27,152 bases of DNA, from assembly GCA_000969725.1 (NCBI GenBank), contig JXSR01S042646.1, one strand, 5' to 3'. The DNA comes from Ophiothrix spiculata. Lineage: Eukaryota > Echinodermata > Ophiuroidea > Amphilepidida > Ophiotrichidae. A program made the translations under genes and the position numbers. Shown here one piece after another: positions 1 to 11,300 of the stretch (its first letter is position 1; each line of letters opens with the position of its first letter). Under the pieces are notes generated by a model, which searched no databases, had not been told where the DNA came from, and was given only the letters and a program-made list of their open reading frames with translations.

Positions 1-499
1 AAATTTTAAACATAATAAAAGAAAATTAATGGCATTTTTGTGTTCAGAATCTTCACTATTTAAACATAACATTTTTTGAAATTTGGAAAATTGAAAAGAA
101 TCACCAGTCTTGTTTTCAATATAATCATTATTTCGCAAGTTGGTATCATTGACGAAAGCCTAAACCCCGGCCTAAACAATCAAGGTGATTTGTTTTTCAC
201 TTTTCAACGTGTGATGTTGAAATTTCAATGTTGAATCGGGGAATCAATGTTGGAATTTCAACTTTTTGCCCGCTGGGACGTGTGACAGTCCCAACAGAAA
301 GCGTCTCTGGTCCCAAGAACATCCACTTAAAAAAACTTTAATTTGGTTGATCCCCCACATAACCATGCGACATATGGTTCCTTTTCTGCGTCACTCGATA
401 TTTATGAAGATGTATCGGGTACCAACCAATCAATTCATCGCTTAGGATTTTTTCTATTTTTAGATACAAAACTGCTACCCAGTAGTTTTTCTGAGACAA

Positions 500-607
500 A
501 AACTGTGGCAAACTGTGCACGTGCAAGAGCCAGCAAAATCATGACGTCATCTAAACTCCGCGGACAGAATGGCGTCTCGGATAAGAATATTTGATGCTGA
601 ATAATTG
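500..607 (+). promoter_or_regulatory. Candidate promoter and non-coding first exon
   Basis: A CACGTG E-box (518-523) and a full CRE palindrome TGACGTCA (542-549) lie about 20 bp apart, followed by a locally GC-richer patch. Immediately downstream is a good splice donor, TTG|GTAAGA, with the exon edge at 607. A short ATG frame (MASRIRIF...) ends before that donor, so if transcribed the exon would be 5' UTR with a small upstream ORF. It could be the first exon of the zinc-finger gene, whose first visible exon opens with a splice acceptor at 5238-5239. This is inference from motifs; no transcript evidence is available. Confidence 0.25.
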
Positions 608-1576
608 GTAAGAAATAGCTGTTATTAGGTCAAAATGATACTATAATGCATTTCATAATGTTGCTAAACCTTTCTGGAATATTGAAACCCAGAATTGAGG
701 TCTAGATGCTGTACTATAAGTGAACTTTTTTCGGTACCAAACGTTAATGGGTTCCCCATATTCCATGTATTCTTTACGTTGTACAACAGTAAAATGCAGC
801 ATGCAGAGAGAGAGGTGTTATGCATGCCAATGCTAGGCACAAGCACAAAAATTTAAAATTCACTCAAAGTTCATGAAATTAATTTAATTGGAAAGAGGAT
901 CTCATAACAAAGAAAATGACACCAAAATCAGCAAATTTCATCATTCCTGAGACTGAGACTCGAGTCAAGTTTTATTATGGGCAATTTTCATTTGCATTAA
1001 TCATGAAAAAAAATGTTTCAATTTGAATATCACTAGCTTTTTGTTACAGAGCAATTTAGTAGCTTAAAAATAAGGGGTAAACCTAGTTCCTACGTAACCG
1101 TATCACCAATGGATATTAACGAAAATGGAGTCCATCGTAGATAATTCACATTTCTAGGGAAAACCAGCTTCCTAGACTGGCGAAGTTATAGTTAAAAATG
1201 TTGTAGCCCATTGGTGACTGAAAATATCAGATTTCTTGTGACTTTGATCAATTGCCTTGGTGCAGAATTCTGCACCAGATTTGGATGAATTGACAAAAAT
1301 GGCAAGTGCTATATTTTCCCTTCTATTTCGGCTGTGCTATATTTTTATAAAGGGTGCGCCCCCAGACTCTCATCGAATTGCAATCCCAAATCAAATAGTA
1401 AGGTTAAAAACATAAGACGCCAAACTACATTATTTTAAAGGTCAATTTTTCTGATTTTCTCCATAGGGCATAGGCCTACTTTAAGATTTTGATCAAAATG
1501 CTGTGAAAATCATCTAAAAGCGATTTAAAGTGTAATTTGTCAAAATAGTGTTTTGCCACCGAAAATGGATGAAAAG

Positions 1577-1735
1577 CACATGTATGCATGCTTTCCTATA
1601 CTAATACATGTGGAATTAAATTTAGGTTCCCAAATTTAACAAACAATGGTCATAACAGAAAAGTAAACATATTTAAGCTAAATCATTTGGAGGGTATTAG
1701 TATCTACCTAAAACAATAAGCTTTAAAAATCAAAA
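1577..1735. repeat. Dispersed repeat, copy A
   Basis: This stretch matches 24391-24525 in the same orientation with moderate divergence. Shared words include CTTTCCTAT, GAATTAAATT, CATAAC and AATCATTTGGAGG, in the same order and at similar spacing. Two diverged copies about 23 kb apart suggest an old interspersed repeat. The family and its true ends are not recognisable. Confidence 0.55.
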
Positions 1736-3263
1736 GTCATGAGTGACAGGGGGCGCTTCATTTTTAACACTTTTAGTATTGCTTTAAGCAAAATTTGAGG
1801 GTCACAAAAAGTTGTGCAAAACTGAAACTGCCCTCTATATGTTATTATGACTTAAATGCTAATTTTGTGTTGTAACTTAGGGAAAACTTCTGTTATAGTG
1901 TTAATGATCCGCCCCATAGGATTCCATGTAAACAAAGATGTAGGTTCCTGATCACATTCTCGTCCCCATGGCTCAACCGGAAGTATAGCATTTTTAATGT
2001 CAAATGGAAGCTCATCCTGATTGTAAATTCACAGTTTCACAACCAAATTTCAAACAGTTTTTGAAATAGTTAGCAAAAAGTGTAAGTTTTTCCATTTCTT
2101 TTTAATATGTATTAGCCTAACTATTTTCCTAACAGCCTCATCCCCAGGCCCAGGTTGCATACTTTGTTTTGCCTCTGAAGAGCAAATAAGAAGTAAACTG
2201 AGGGTGAAACTATTCCTAACTATGAATTATCCCTACAGGTCTAATTCATACACTCAGGCACCATTGAAATCCATAGTACAGAAGATTTAGGACTTACTAT
2301 GTGTTTACATTAAATGATAGATCCTTTACATTTTAAAGTCTCTGCCTAAATCCCTCTGACAAAATTGATCACGTGACCAGCAATAGCAGAGTACCAGTCA
2401 CTGCGGCCAGGGTCCAGTCTCTTTCGTAAACAAAATGGCCCTGTACTCTGGATAATTTTTTGTACCGTCCGAAGTATTGTGACGGCAAGTTTAATTACAC
2501 CTCTCCGGAGAAGTAAATGAAATATTGATTTGATATTGATTGAGTTGTCACTTCTAAGTGACATGTCAAAATTTGGCGGGAAATGTCTGACCTGGCCTAT
2601 TGTTCCAGGTCACACTGACAGGAATTATATTGCAAATGAGTAAACAAAGATGGCTTCTACTTTATGGATTTTACATGACTTTGATATATCTCTGGAAATA
2701 TCTAATTTTTTTACTTGTGAGGATTGATTAAAATATCAGTTTAGTGATAATTGGTAATTTTAGATCTATGATTCCAAGATCTTGAGTCATTTGGTCGCGT
2801 ATATCATGAGATTTTAGGAAGTTTTTTCAGCGTTCATCTGAGATGGTATGGAACAGTTATATTACACTGTTTCCAATGAGTGACGTGCAGGATTGAATTG
2901 TCTCCAATGTAGGGTAAAACCTACACAGACCGAACCTGTGTCAAGCACCCCTCCCCTAGTCCGAGGTGCTCAGCCATTAATACTTGATCGCCGACAATCT
3001 CCATTTAATGTCTGAGATAATAGAACATGTATCAAAAAAGCAGGATACACTGCACAAGCTTTTGACCAACATTATTTAGACATTATAAGTGTACTTCATG
3101 AACGTTGTATAATTATAATTTAGTAGATAACATTTTCCAAGTGCTACAACTGTTCACCTTGTCCTCATTTTAATAAACATCCGCTATAATTAATCAAAAT
3201 AGAGTGGCACTAAAATGACCAAAAAGATTTTGAAATATCACAATTTATGTTTAGTGCGCAAAG

Positions 3264-4072
3264 TTGACCTTAGGTCAACTTTTTGGACAATTTCAAGTTT
3301 TGACCTCTAGCTGACCTTTGACCTTGAATGACCTCTACCGGACCACCCCTATAACATCCAGGGGACAAATTGCTATTCATGGTCCAAGTTTGGTGCAGGT
3401 AGGATCAAGGGTTCTGGAGTTATGGGTGTGACCTCGAAATGACCTGGGATGACCTTAGTCAAATTTTTTGACAATTTCAAGATTTGACCTCTAGATGACC
3501 TTTGACCTTGGATGACCTCCACCAGACCACCCCTGTAACACTCAGGGCCCCAATTATTGCTATTCATGGTCCAGGTTTGGTCCAGGTATAATTAAGGGTT
3601 CTGGTGTTATGGCCTTGACCTCGAAATGACCTTGGGTCAACTTTTTGGACAATTTCAAGATTTGACCTCTAGATGACCTTTGACCTTGGATGACGTCCAC
3701 CGGACCACAATTTCAAGTTTTGACTCTCAGATGACCTTTGACCTTGGATGACCTCCAACGGATCACCCCTATAACTTCCAGGGGGCAAATTGCATTTCAT
3801 GGTCCAAGTTTGGTTCTGGTAGGATCAAGTGTTGATCAAGAGTTTGACCTCAAAATGACCTGGGATGACCTTAGGTCAACTTTTTGGACAATTTAAAGAT
3901 TTGACCTTGGATGACCTCCACCGGACCACCCCTGTAACACTCAGGGCCCCAATTGCTATGAATGGTCCAGGTTTGGTCCAGGTATAATTAAACTGGTGTT
4001 ATGGGCATGACCTAAAAATGACCTGGGATGACCTTTGTTCAACTTTTTGGACAATTTCAAGATTTAACCTCA
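3264..4072. repeat. Tandem array rich in TGACCT half-sites
   Basis: About four and a half diverged units. The anchor word GTCAACTTTTTGGACAATTT or close variants starts at about 3274, 3459, 3636, 3875 and 4037, giving spacings of 185, 177, 239 and 162 bp. The long spacing is explained by an internal partial duplication of about 58 bp. Each full unit carries TGACCTTTGACCT followed by a third half-site (GATGACC or similar). Exact copies of the 13-mer start at 3312, 3496, 3674 and 3732. The reverse complement, AGGTCAAAGGTCA, is the classic DR1 arrangement of nuclear-receptor half-sites. The array is about 1.2 kb upstream of the first visible exon of the zinc-finger gene. Confidence 0.85.
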
Positions 4073-4775
4073 ATGACTGCTGGTGATTGAAATAATAGGA
4101 TTGATCACAAAATGCATATATACATGGAACTTGGACACGATTTTGATGAAAGTTGGTGAAGGGGAGGGTCTAGACCATGTGGGGTCTTCGCTGGCAAATG
4201 CTAATTAAAGGTGCATGGATTTTGGTATGTTAAAGGTGTGGTTCATTTTTCTGAAATTAAGTAAAAATAAAAATTGAAATTAGGTCTTGAAATGTATTCT
4301 ATGTCATTATATCACAATCCCCCTCAAGCGTTTCACTGAAAAATACCAATTAAAGGTGCATGAATCAGTTTCTGGAAAAAAATCTTAGAAATTGGTTTTT
4401 GTATTTATTTTAAAAGTGCATGGTTTTGGTATGTCAAAGGTGTGTGGTTCATTTCTCTGAAATTTAAAACTTTAATGGTGCATGGGTTTTGGTATGTTAA
4501 AGGTGTGTGGTTCATTTTTCTGCAATTAAAAAGTAAAAATAAAAATTGGAATTTGGTCTTGAAATGTATTCTAGAGGTCATTATATCACAATCCCCCTCA
4601 AGCGTTTCACTGAAAAATGCCAATTAAAGGTGCATGGATCAGTTTTTGGAAAAAATCTTAGAAATTAGTTTTTTCAATGACTGCTGGTGGTTGAAATAAT
4701 AAGATTGATCACAAAATGCAAATACTTTGTCAGATTATCATGGAACTTAGACATAATTTTGATGATAGTTGATGA
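4070..4775. repeat. Compound direct repeats upstream of zinc-finger gene
   Basis: Two levels of duplication are visible. A block that includes CCCTCAAGCGTTTCACTG is present at 4321 and 4595 (274-bp spacing) with near identity, and the word GTGCATGG(T)TTTTGGTATGT occurs three times (about 4210, 4418 and 4478). Flanking this is a longer direct repeat beginning TCAATGACTGCTGG at 4070 and 4674 (604-bp spacing), about 90 bp long and diverged. Apparent open frames here are by-products of the repeats. Confidence 0.8.
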
Positions 4776-4947
4776 AGATTCGGTCATATAAGGTACAAAA
4801 CATTTGAGATCAAATGCAAACCTGCTCCGGGACCTGTACATCATTGAAAAACCGCGATGACTGACGACACTAGCAGTCCAGGGACCGCGATGTATTTTTT
4901 GTAATCTCTGCTGGCTATATAACACAATTCAGGTAGAAGAAGCTCTG

Positions 4948-5140
4948 GATCATTCTGTTTAGTAGTGATTGGACCTCCGAATTTGGGAAAATGTCATCTG
5001 ACAGTGCGAGGGGGCTACTTTGGCCTCCCCCCCCCCCTTATATTAGATCATACTGTTTAGTAGTGATTGGACCTCCGAATTTGGGAAAATGTCATCTGAC
5101 AGTGCGAGGGGGCTACTTTGGCCCCTCCACCGTATATTAC
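4948..5140. repeat. 98-bp near-perfect tandem duplication
   Basis: The block starting GATCATWCTGTTTAGTAGTG occurs at 4948 and again at 5046. About 85 bp match with very few differences, which suggests a recent duplication. The first unit ends in a run of about 13 C (5023-5038). Two overlapping ATG frames of 90 and 61 codons arise only from the duplicated block. The second unit ends roughly 100 bp before the acceptor of the first visible exon of the zinc-finger gene. Confidence 0.85.
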
Positions 5141-5239
5141 AACAGTCAGGATTTTTTCCAAAAATCCAATCATACTCTAAATATAAGGTACTGCCATACT
5201 GGTTTACAACAAAGTATATATTTTTCTTTATCTTTACAG

Positions 5240-5390
5240 AAAGAACAACTGATACGTATCTAAAAGGGGTCTAAGGATAAATTTGTGTTTCGGCAAATTC
5301 CAGTGATCAGTCATGGAGCCTCATCAGAAACAGAGCACTGTTCCAGTGACTACTGTGCAAGCAACAGAGGAGAGCATGGAGCTGCTGCAG
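5240..5390 (+). CDS. Zinc-finger gene, first visible exon (5' UTR plus residues 1-26)
   Basis: A pyrimidine-rich acceptor ends in CTTTACAG at 5238-5239, so 5240-5312 is 5' UTR spliced from an exon further upstream. Coding starts at 5313 (MEPHQKQSTVPV...) and ends at CAG|GTGAGC after 26 full codons (phase 0). The peptide has no recognisable domain. An in-frame TGA just before the ATG fixes the start unless the upstream exon is spliced differently. Confidence 0.8.
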
Positions 5391-8300
5391 GTGAGCACAA
5401 TAACATATTTGGCCAAACAATAATTTATTGGACAGAGAAGGCCCCATTGATTGTAAATGTAACCCTACCATGCATATATGTGTTTACATTTTCCAATAAA
5501 TGTTTGTTTGGCGTATAGAATGCAACAATGGCCCAAGTCCATGCTTCCTTGGGCAAAAGGAAGTGCTGATCAATATATTCATCACTGAAGGGCAATATAC
5601 CTCCTTTGGTTATGGTAGGAAAGCTTGGACTTGGGTTAGTGTTGTATTCTGATATCCAAATACATTGATACAGTAAAATAAATTTTTATGTTGGCTCTTG
5701 TAGTAACTACCCATGAAAACGCTTGTGTCAATGAAGCAATTGGAATTAAATGTCTTACCCAAGGACATTCAAGTAACCCATTGGTAGTAGTGGTAGCTCA
5801 CATTCCTGACCTACTTGTTTTGAACTCCTGCGCTGTTCCACTACTTGACACAAGCTCCTCAGTCTCAAAACTTGCATCCCTGTTACACTGTCAACTCATT
5901 AACATAAAAGTTCAAAAGAATTGGTATTATTATCAAAGGTTATGATTGTGTGAAGTCTTTGAGACTGAAAAAGTTCTTCATGTTATCAGAGAAATTATAT
6001 ATGAGTTGTCATTATTCATTACCTATTTCGTACGAAGTTGTATAATAAAGAGGGCTAAAGAGGAAATCACTGTGGAATTCCAAAAGCAATGCTGGAGCTG
6101 ACAGAAAAAGCCTAAATTATACTACCTTAAAAAATTAAAATGAGGAAATTGGCTTAAAAGGGAAATTATATTTTATGTTGAGTTTAACAAAGTGCAAATG
6201 ATCCCTCCTGCTATTACTTTAGGTGCTTATCAAACTGGCAGATCCACAGTCTCAAGGCAACAGACAACATGGGCAGTCATCCAGCGATGGCACTATATCA
6301 CTTGTCAGCGCAGATGGCACACAGAACAATACCATCATGGTGGTAGAAGGGAACCAGATAGATGGGGGACAGGGGGCAGATGATGGCAGCAGTCAGAATG
6401 AACAGCTTCAACAAGCAGTGGCGTCCATTGTCTCCTCTGGTGGGACGGATGGCAGTGCTATCATGCTGGTGGAAGCAACCGGCAACCAGATGCAAGGCCA
6501 AGAAGGTATGGTTTTAAGGCAGACAGATACACAATAGTTAGCCAGAGTGTGAAAATCTTGGCTTGACTCATAAACAGCATGTTGTATTTTCACCATTGCT
6601 TTACAGGGGAAATACCGGCCTTTACAATGTTTAGGCTTTTGCCAAGGAAACCCAACTTGGTACTTGGTACCAAGTAAGCTAAAGGACGCTTATCTTTAAC
6701 AGGGCTCCAAGATGTTGTTTTAAATTCAGTTTTGAATGCAGGCTTAACGGTCAATGAAATGGTGTCATAAGCCATGAAGCTCAAATTGGAGATATTTGGG
6801 TAAACTCAGTTCCTGCAAAAGTCACTTTCCAGTGCAGATATTCAGTTACACGTAGAGACAAATGATACGCAAACCTACACGCAAAGTGTGTTTGGGTTTC
6901 AATATTCACCCATCATGACAAGATTTGATGCATCATCGACAAAAACCCAAATACGGTACCCCCAATTTTCTCTCCATGCTGTAAACAGTAATAGAAATGG
7001 CGGCAAGTCTGATATCTCCCCTTTAAATCTATGATGTTCACATTCATCTGAGTTATCATTTAGGTCTATTGCCACTAGTACAAAGCAAGACTTGCAGATT
7101 TTTACTGAATCAAGAGTTTCATGCACATTATCCATGAGCTACAATCAAGATGATGCTTGCTGATATTGAACTTTCTGTATAACTATTTCTTTCTAATGCT
7201 GAGTGCAAAGATGCGAGTTTGTGAGATCAGCGTGCATAAACCCCGAGGCATAAACTTGATCCATAGTCCCGTGCATGTGCAGAGATAGGAATTACACAAT
7301 TCGTGTTGTTTGTATTCACCATGGATTCATGGATATCCTGGGCTTTCCCTGGTTTTTCACTGCGGTAAAGATTTGTGTTGTAGGTCTGCTCCTGGCTAAG
7401 TTTTTGAAATTTTTATATCTCATATTTATGTATCCTCGTTTGCTACTAATGATTGGTGTTGCTAAATTGAATTATTGGAGACTGCAATCTTAATATGCCT
7501 TTTTAAAACTTACTTTTGTTTGATTTCCTAGGAACTACTATGGCTCAGTTATCAGGAGATGGAATGGAAAACGTGGTGGTACATTTCACAGGGTGCGCTA
7601 ATGGAGAACAAAGCCTTGTGGTGCCTGTTAATCAAGAGCTAGAAGAAGGTGAAGTAGTAGCCACATCGACCAAACAGGTGAAACGACGTCGGATAGAGGG
7701 CGCCAATGGTGGGGGCGGAGACGCAGATATGATCCCAGGGCAAGATGAGTTAATGTCGGGCAAGATCTTCAAGTATAAGTGCACCATGTGCTCTAAGATG
7801 TATGAATCACCTGAGGCGTTGGAGATTCACATGACTAAAGAGCTGCAACAGAAGAGGTTTGGCTGTCAAGATTGTGGCAAACGATTCAAAACAAGGGAAG
7901 GCTTTAGGTTAGTGTAGTAACTTTGATTCTTAGTCACTGAGTGCGATTTTACTTCCTAATAAGGAATTGTGGCCATCCATTATGAGACGATAGATGACAT
8001 TGCGTTCAGCGCGAAACGCAGTGGAGCCGCGCGTACAAAATTACAGCGCGATGCAGGTATACGCACACATCCGGCACGAACAGGGGTGTACATTTTTCCA
8101 ATGATAATGTTTATAGTTTTTGGCAATAATTTACATCGTTTTTGGTTTATAAATGACTCAAATTTGTGACTAAGAATGAGACTAAAAGATGGCGATTTAT
8201 TGTTTTGCCTGTCATCTTTTGTCTGAGGGGGCACTCATTACTCAAAATAATGTACGCCCATTCATTATGAGACGATAGATGACAGGCAAAACAATAAATC

Positions 8301-11300
8301 TTATCTTTTATTCTCTAATTAACTTGTGTCCATTGGAAGCTTTGTTTTAAGGTCGTGAAAACCAGGGACAAGTTTTTAAAACTGTACAAACTGCATACAG
8401 TGAGGATACAACATAACCTACATTACCAAAAATTAGACAGTGAGTGACATCCAAAGATTGATAAAGAGATGTACTGGCAAGATGTCTATTGGCAGTTTTA
8501 AGGCAGACTTAATTTATGTTTGATGGGAGAGCAGTCCAATCTATGATGACATTGAAATAAAAGTAAAGAATGCATTCCTGTTACCCTTAGAACAATCAAG
8601 TTACTATTGCTTGATCTAGTTTTATGAGAATGGGCTGTAGAAGTCCTGCTCAAGTTCTGACTGAGGTATTCATGGTAGACATGACAGGAAGTGCAGTCGT
8701 GGATTGCTCTAATAAATACAGTTTTGTGGTACCGTAAGTCAAAATTATCACGCTCTAATTAGAGTACCATCCATAGTTTGATTTGCCTTAAACGTTTGCA
8801 TACTTTTAAGGGTATTAATCAAATTTGGCAATAGGTGCAGCATGGGAACCTCATTTCTTGACAAGGTCAAGGGTGACATGTCAAAGGTCATATGGTTAAG
8901 TCCGGCTCTAACCATTATCATGCTTTGAGGTGTCCAAGTGTGGGAAAATATTGGATCCAAAACATGATTATGTTAACATTTGATGATTTACACCCGATAT
9001 TTATTGGTCTCGCTATGAGTTTTAAAACATTGGACTCTACTGCATCTCAACCCAACATTTTTGCAACTCATGGCTCGACCAATAAATAGGGGCTCAATCA
9101 GTCCAATTTTGTGTTTGATATAATATGGGAACCTCAATCTGTTGATGAGGTCAAAGGCCACATACCAAGATCAATGGTTATATGTGATGGCTCACCCGAA
9201 AGGGGGGACTTTGAAGATGATATCAATTTTGATTTTTTCATTTCATCTGTTGCAGCATTTTCTAAGCTTTCAAATGATACCTTACTTGTTGAAATTGATC
9301 AAGTGATCAAATTTTACAACAGAAAAAAAAAAGTTTTCTGTCGCAAAGTCCCCCTTTTCGGGGTGAGTCATCACATATGAGGTCAAGATAGGCTGAAAAT
9401 GCCAGACCAGGGGATACATTGTGGTTCCAAAAATCGTGTTTTTACATCATCTTAAACAACCATTAGCTAACCTTTATGTCTTTTTTGTTGTCTGATGTTT
9501 CAGGTGTCATCGAAGGATCCACACAGGAGAGACTCCCTACAAATGTGAAGAATGTGACCTCAAATTCAACAACAGAACAGCATTTCGCTACCACCAGGAG
9601 CTACGGCATTCCGACGAAGAATTTATCTGCAAACATTGCAAAAAAGTATTCACAACCAGGCAGTGCCTTCGCAAACATATGGTGCTGACACACGGAGAGA
9701 AAGTGAAGACCAAAGCACAGAAAAAGGAGCAGAAAGAACAGAAAAGGAAAATGAAGAAGCTCAAGAAGCTTATCAAGATGAAACAGGAAGAGATGAGGAG
9801 TGAAGTTGATCCAGTGATGTTGGATCAAGTGGATCCTGTCCATAGTTTTCTTATGTCTATTGGGGCAACTGTGGTGAGTCTTGACCCAGAGGGAGAAGAG
9901 ACACTTAATGTAAATGCCGAAACTGGTGAGCAGGATGTCATTACGTTTGAAGACGGCACAGTAATAAATAACGCGGATGGAGTAACACTCTTCAACATGA
10001 TTCAAAAAGAGAAGAAGAAAAAGAAGAAGAGAAAAAGGAGTAGACTAGGTAGGAAACTAGAAGCCCATGAGGTGAAGTTGAGGTGCCCTCGAAAGACGGC
10101 ACATTTAGTACGCAATTTCAGATGCGAGCATTGTCCTGGTCAGTACACATTGAGGAAGAATTTGTTCAAGCATATACGGGCAAAACATCCGGAATTTATC
10201 CCACCGAAGCCGGTGAAAGCAGTCTACACATGTGACTATTGTGGAATACATATGAGAACAAAAACGTATAAACGAGAACATGAGAGGATACATACAGGAG
10301 AGAAACCTTTTACTTGTCGGTTGGGATGCGAGAAAGCGTTTTCAAGATCGGGAGCAAGAAATGAGCATGAGCGCAGTGTGCATTTAAAAGAGAACAAGGC
10401 AACTTGTGAGATTTGTAATAAAACATTTGATCGACGAGAGTTGCGGCATCATGCAACTATTCATACAGGAGAGAAACCATTTCGTTGTCCATACTGTCAG
10501 AATTCGTACACACAGAAAAAGATCATGAATAAGCATATTCGTCGAGCTCATCCAGGATTCGATGTTCCAGCACCAGTCCCTCGCAAGCGTAATCCAAACA
10601 AAATAGTACGTACAACACAAAAACTGGAAAATCAGAAAATAGAAGAACCGGATGTAGCACTTGTGCAGACTATAAAGGATCAGAACATTTTACAAGAATC
10701 TGGTGTCATAGAAATGCAGGTCTACAAATGCAAGTACTGTGAGAAATTGTTTAACAATCTTGAACATTTAACTAATCATGAAAATATTCACATACAGACA
10801 AAACATTATCAATGTGGACAATGCGGAAAGATGTTCAAGCGACCTGAAGGTCTGACTCGTCATATCGGCAAGCACACCGGCGGATTTCAGTGCCCGACCT
10901 GCGGACTTAATCTCCCGACGTACACCAAGTTGCAATTGCATGAAGAAGAGCATCTCTATAAATGTAAGATGTGTAAACGAAAACATGAAACCAAAGAGGA
11001 ACTCATTGAACACATGAAAGTGCATATGAAAAACACCGATCGGTATCAGTGCATGCATTGCAATAAAATCTTGGCCACGAAGAGCAGTTTACGAGAACAT
11101 GAGAAAATTCACACTGAAAAAGTCAAATGTAATTATTGTGATAAAATGTTTGTCAGCCATTACATGAAGAAACACTTGCGCACTCACTCAGGTGTTCATC
11201 CATATATTTGCAAACATTGCCCAGATCGCCGATACACAACGCCCAATGCGTTACGTGTCCATATGAGACGTAGGCATTCTGCAGCGGCTACTCGTACAGA

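Larger units (their letters stand above)
1..3263. other. Upstream intergenic region, no gene recognised
   Basis: AT-rich sequence with only short open frames that lack coding character. Bases 190-290 hold several short TTGAAATTTCAA-like self-complementary words in a loose tandem pattern. A possible promoter and non-coding first exon (about 500-607) and a second cluster of promoter-like words (2369-2583: TCACGTGA and an E2F-like TTTGGCGGGAAA) are the only regulatory hints. Bases 1577-1735 are one copy of a dispersed repeat that recurs near 24391-24525. Nothing else here could be assigned. Confidence 0.6.

Noticed and set aside
343-594. 83-codon plus-strand frame near the left edge
   Set aside because: No domain, no repeat of coding pattern, and it overlaps the promoter-like motifs; judged random.
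2646-2724. Small ATG frame after the E2F-like word
   Set aside because: Only 25 codons, with no support beyond the start codon.
3264-5140. CRISPR-like array
   Set aside because: Units are long, diverged and contiguous, without short repeats and unique spacers, and the genome is eukaryotic.
4991-5274. Two overlapping frames in the 98-bp duplication
   Set aside because: They come from duplicated non-coding sequence and share the same start only because the block is repeated.
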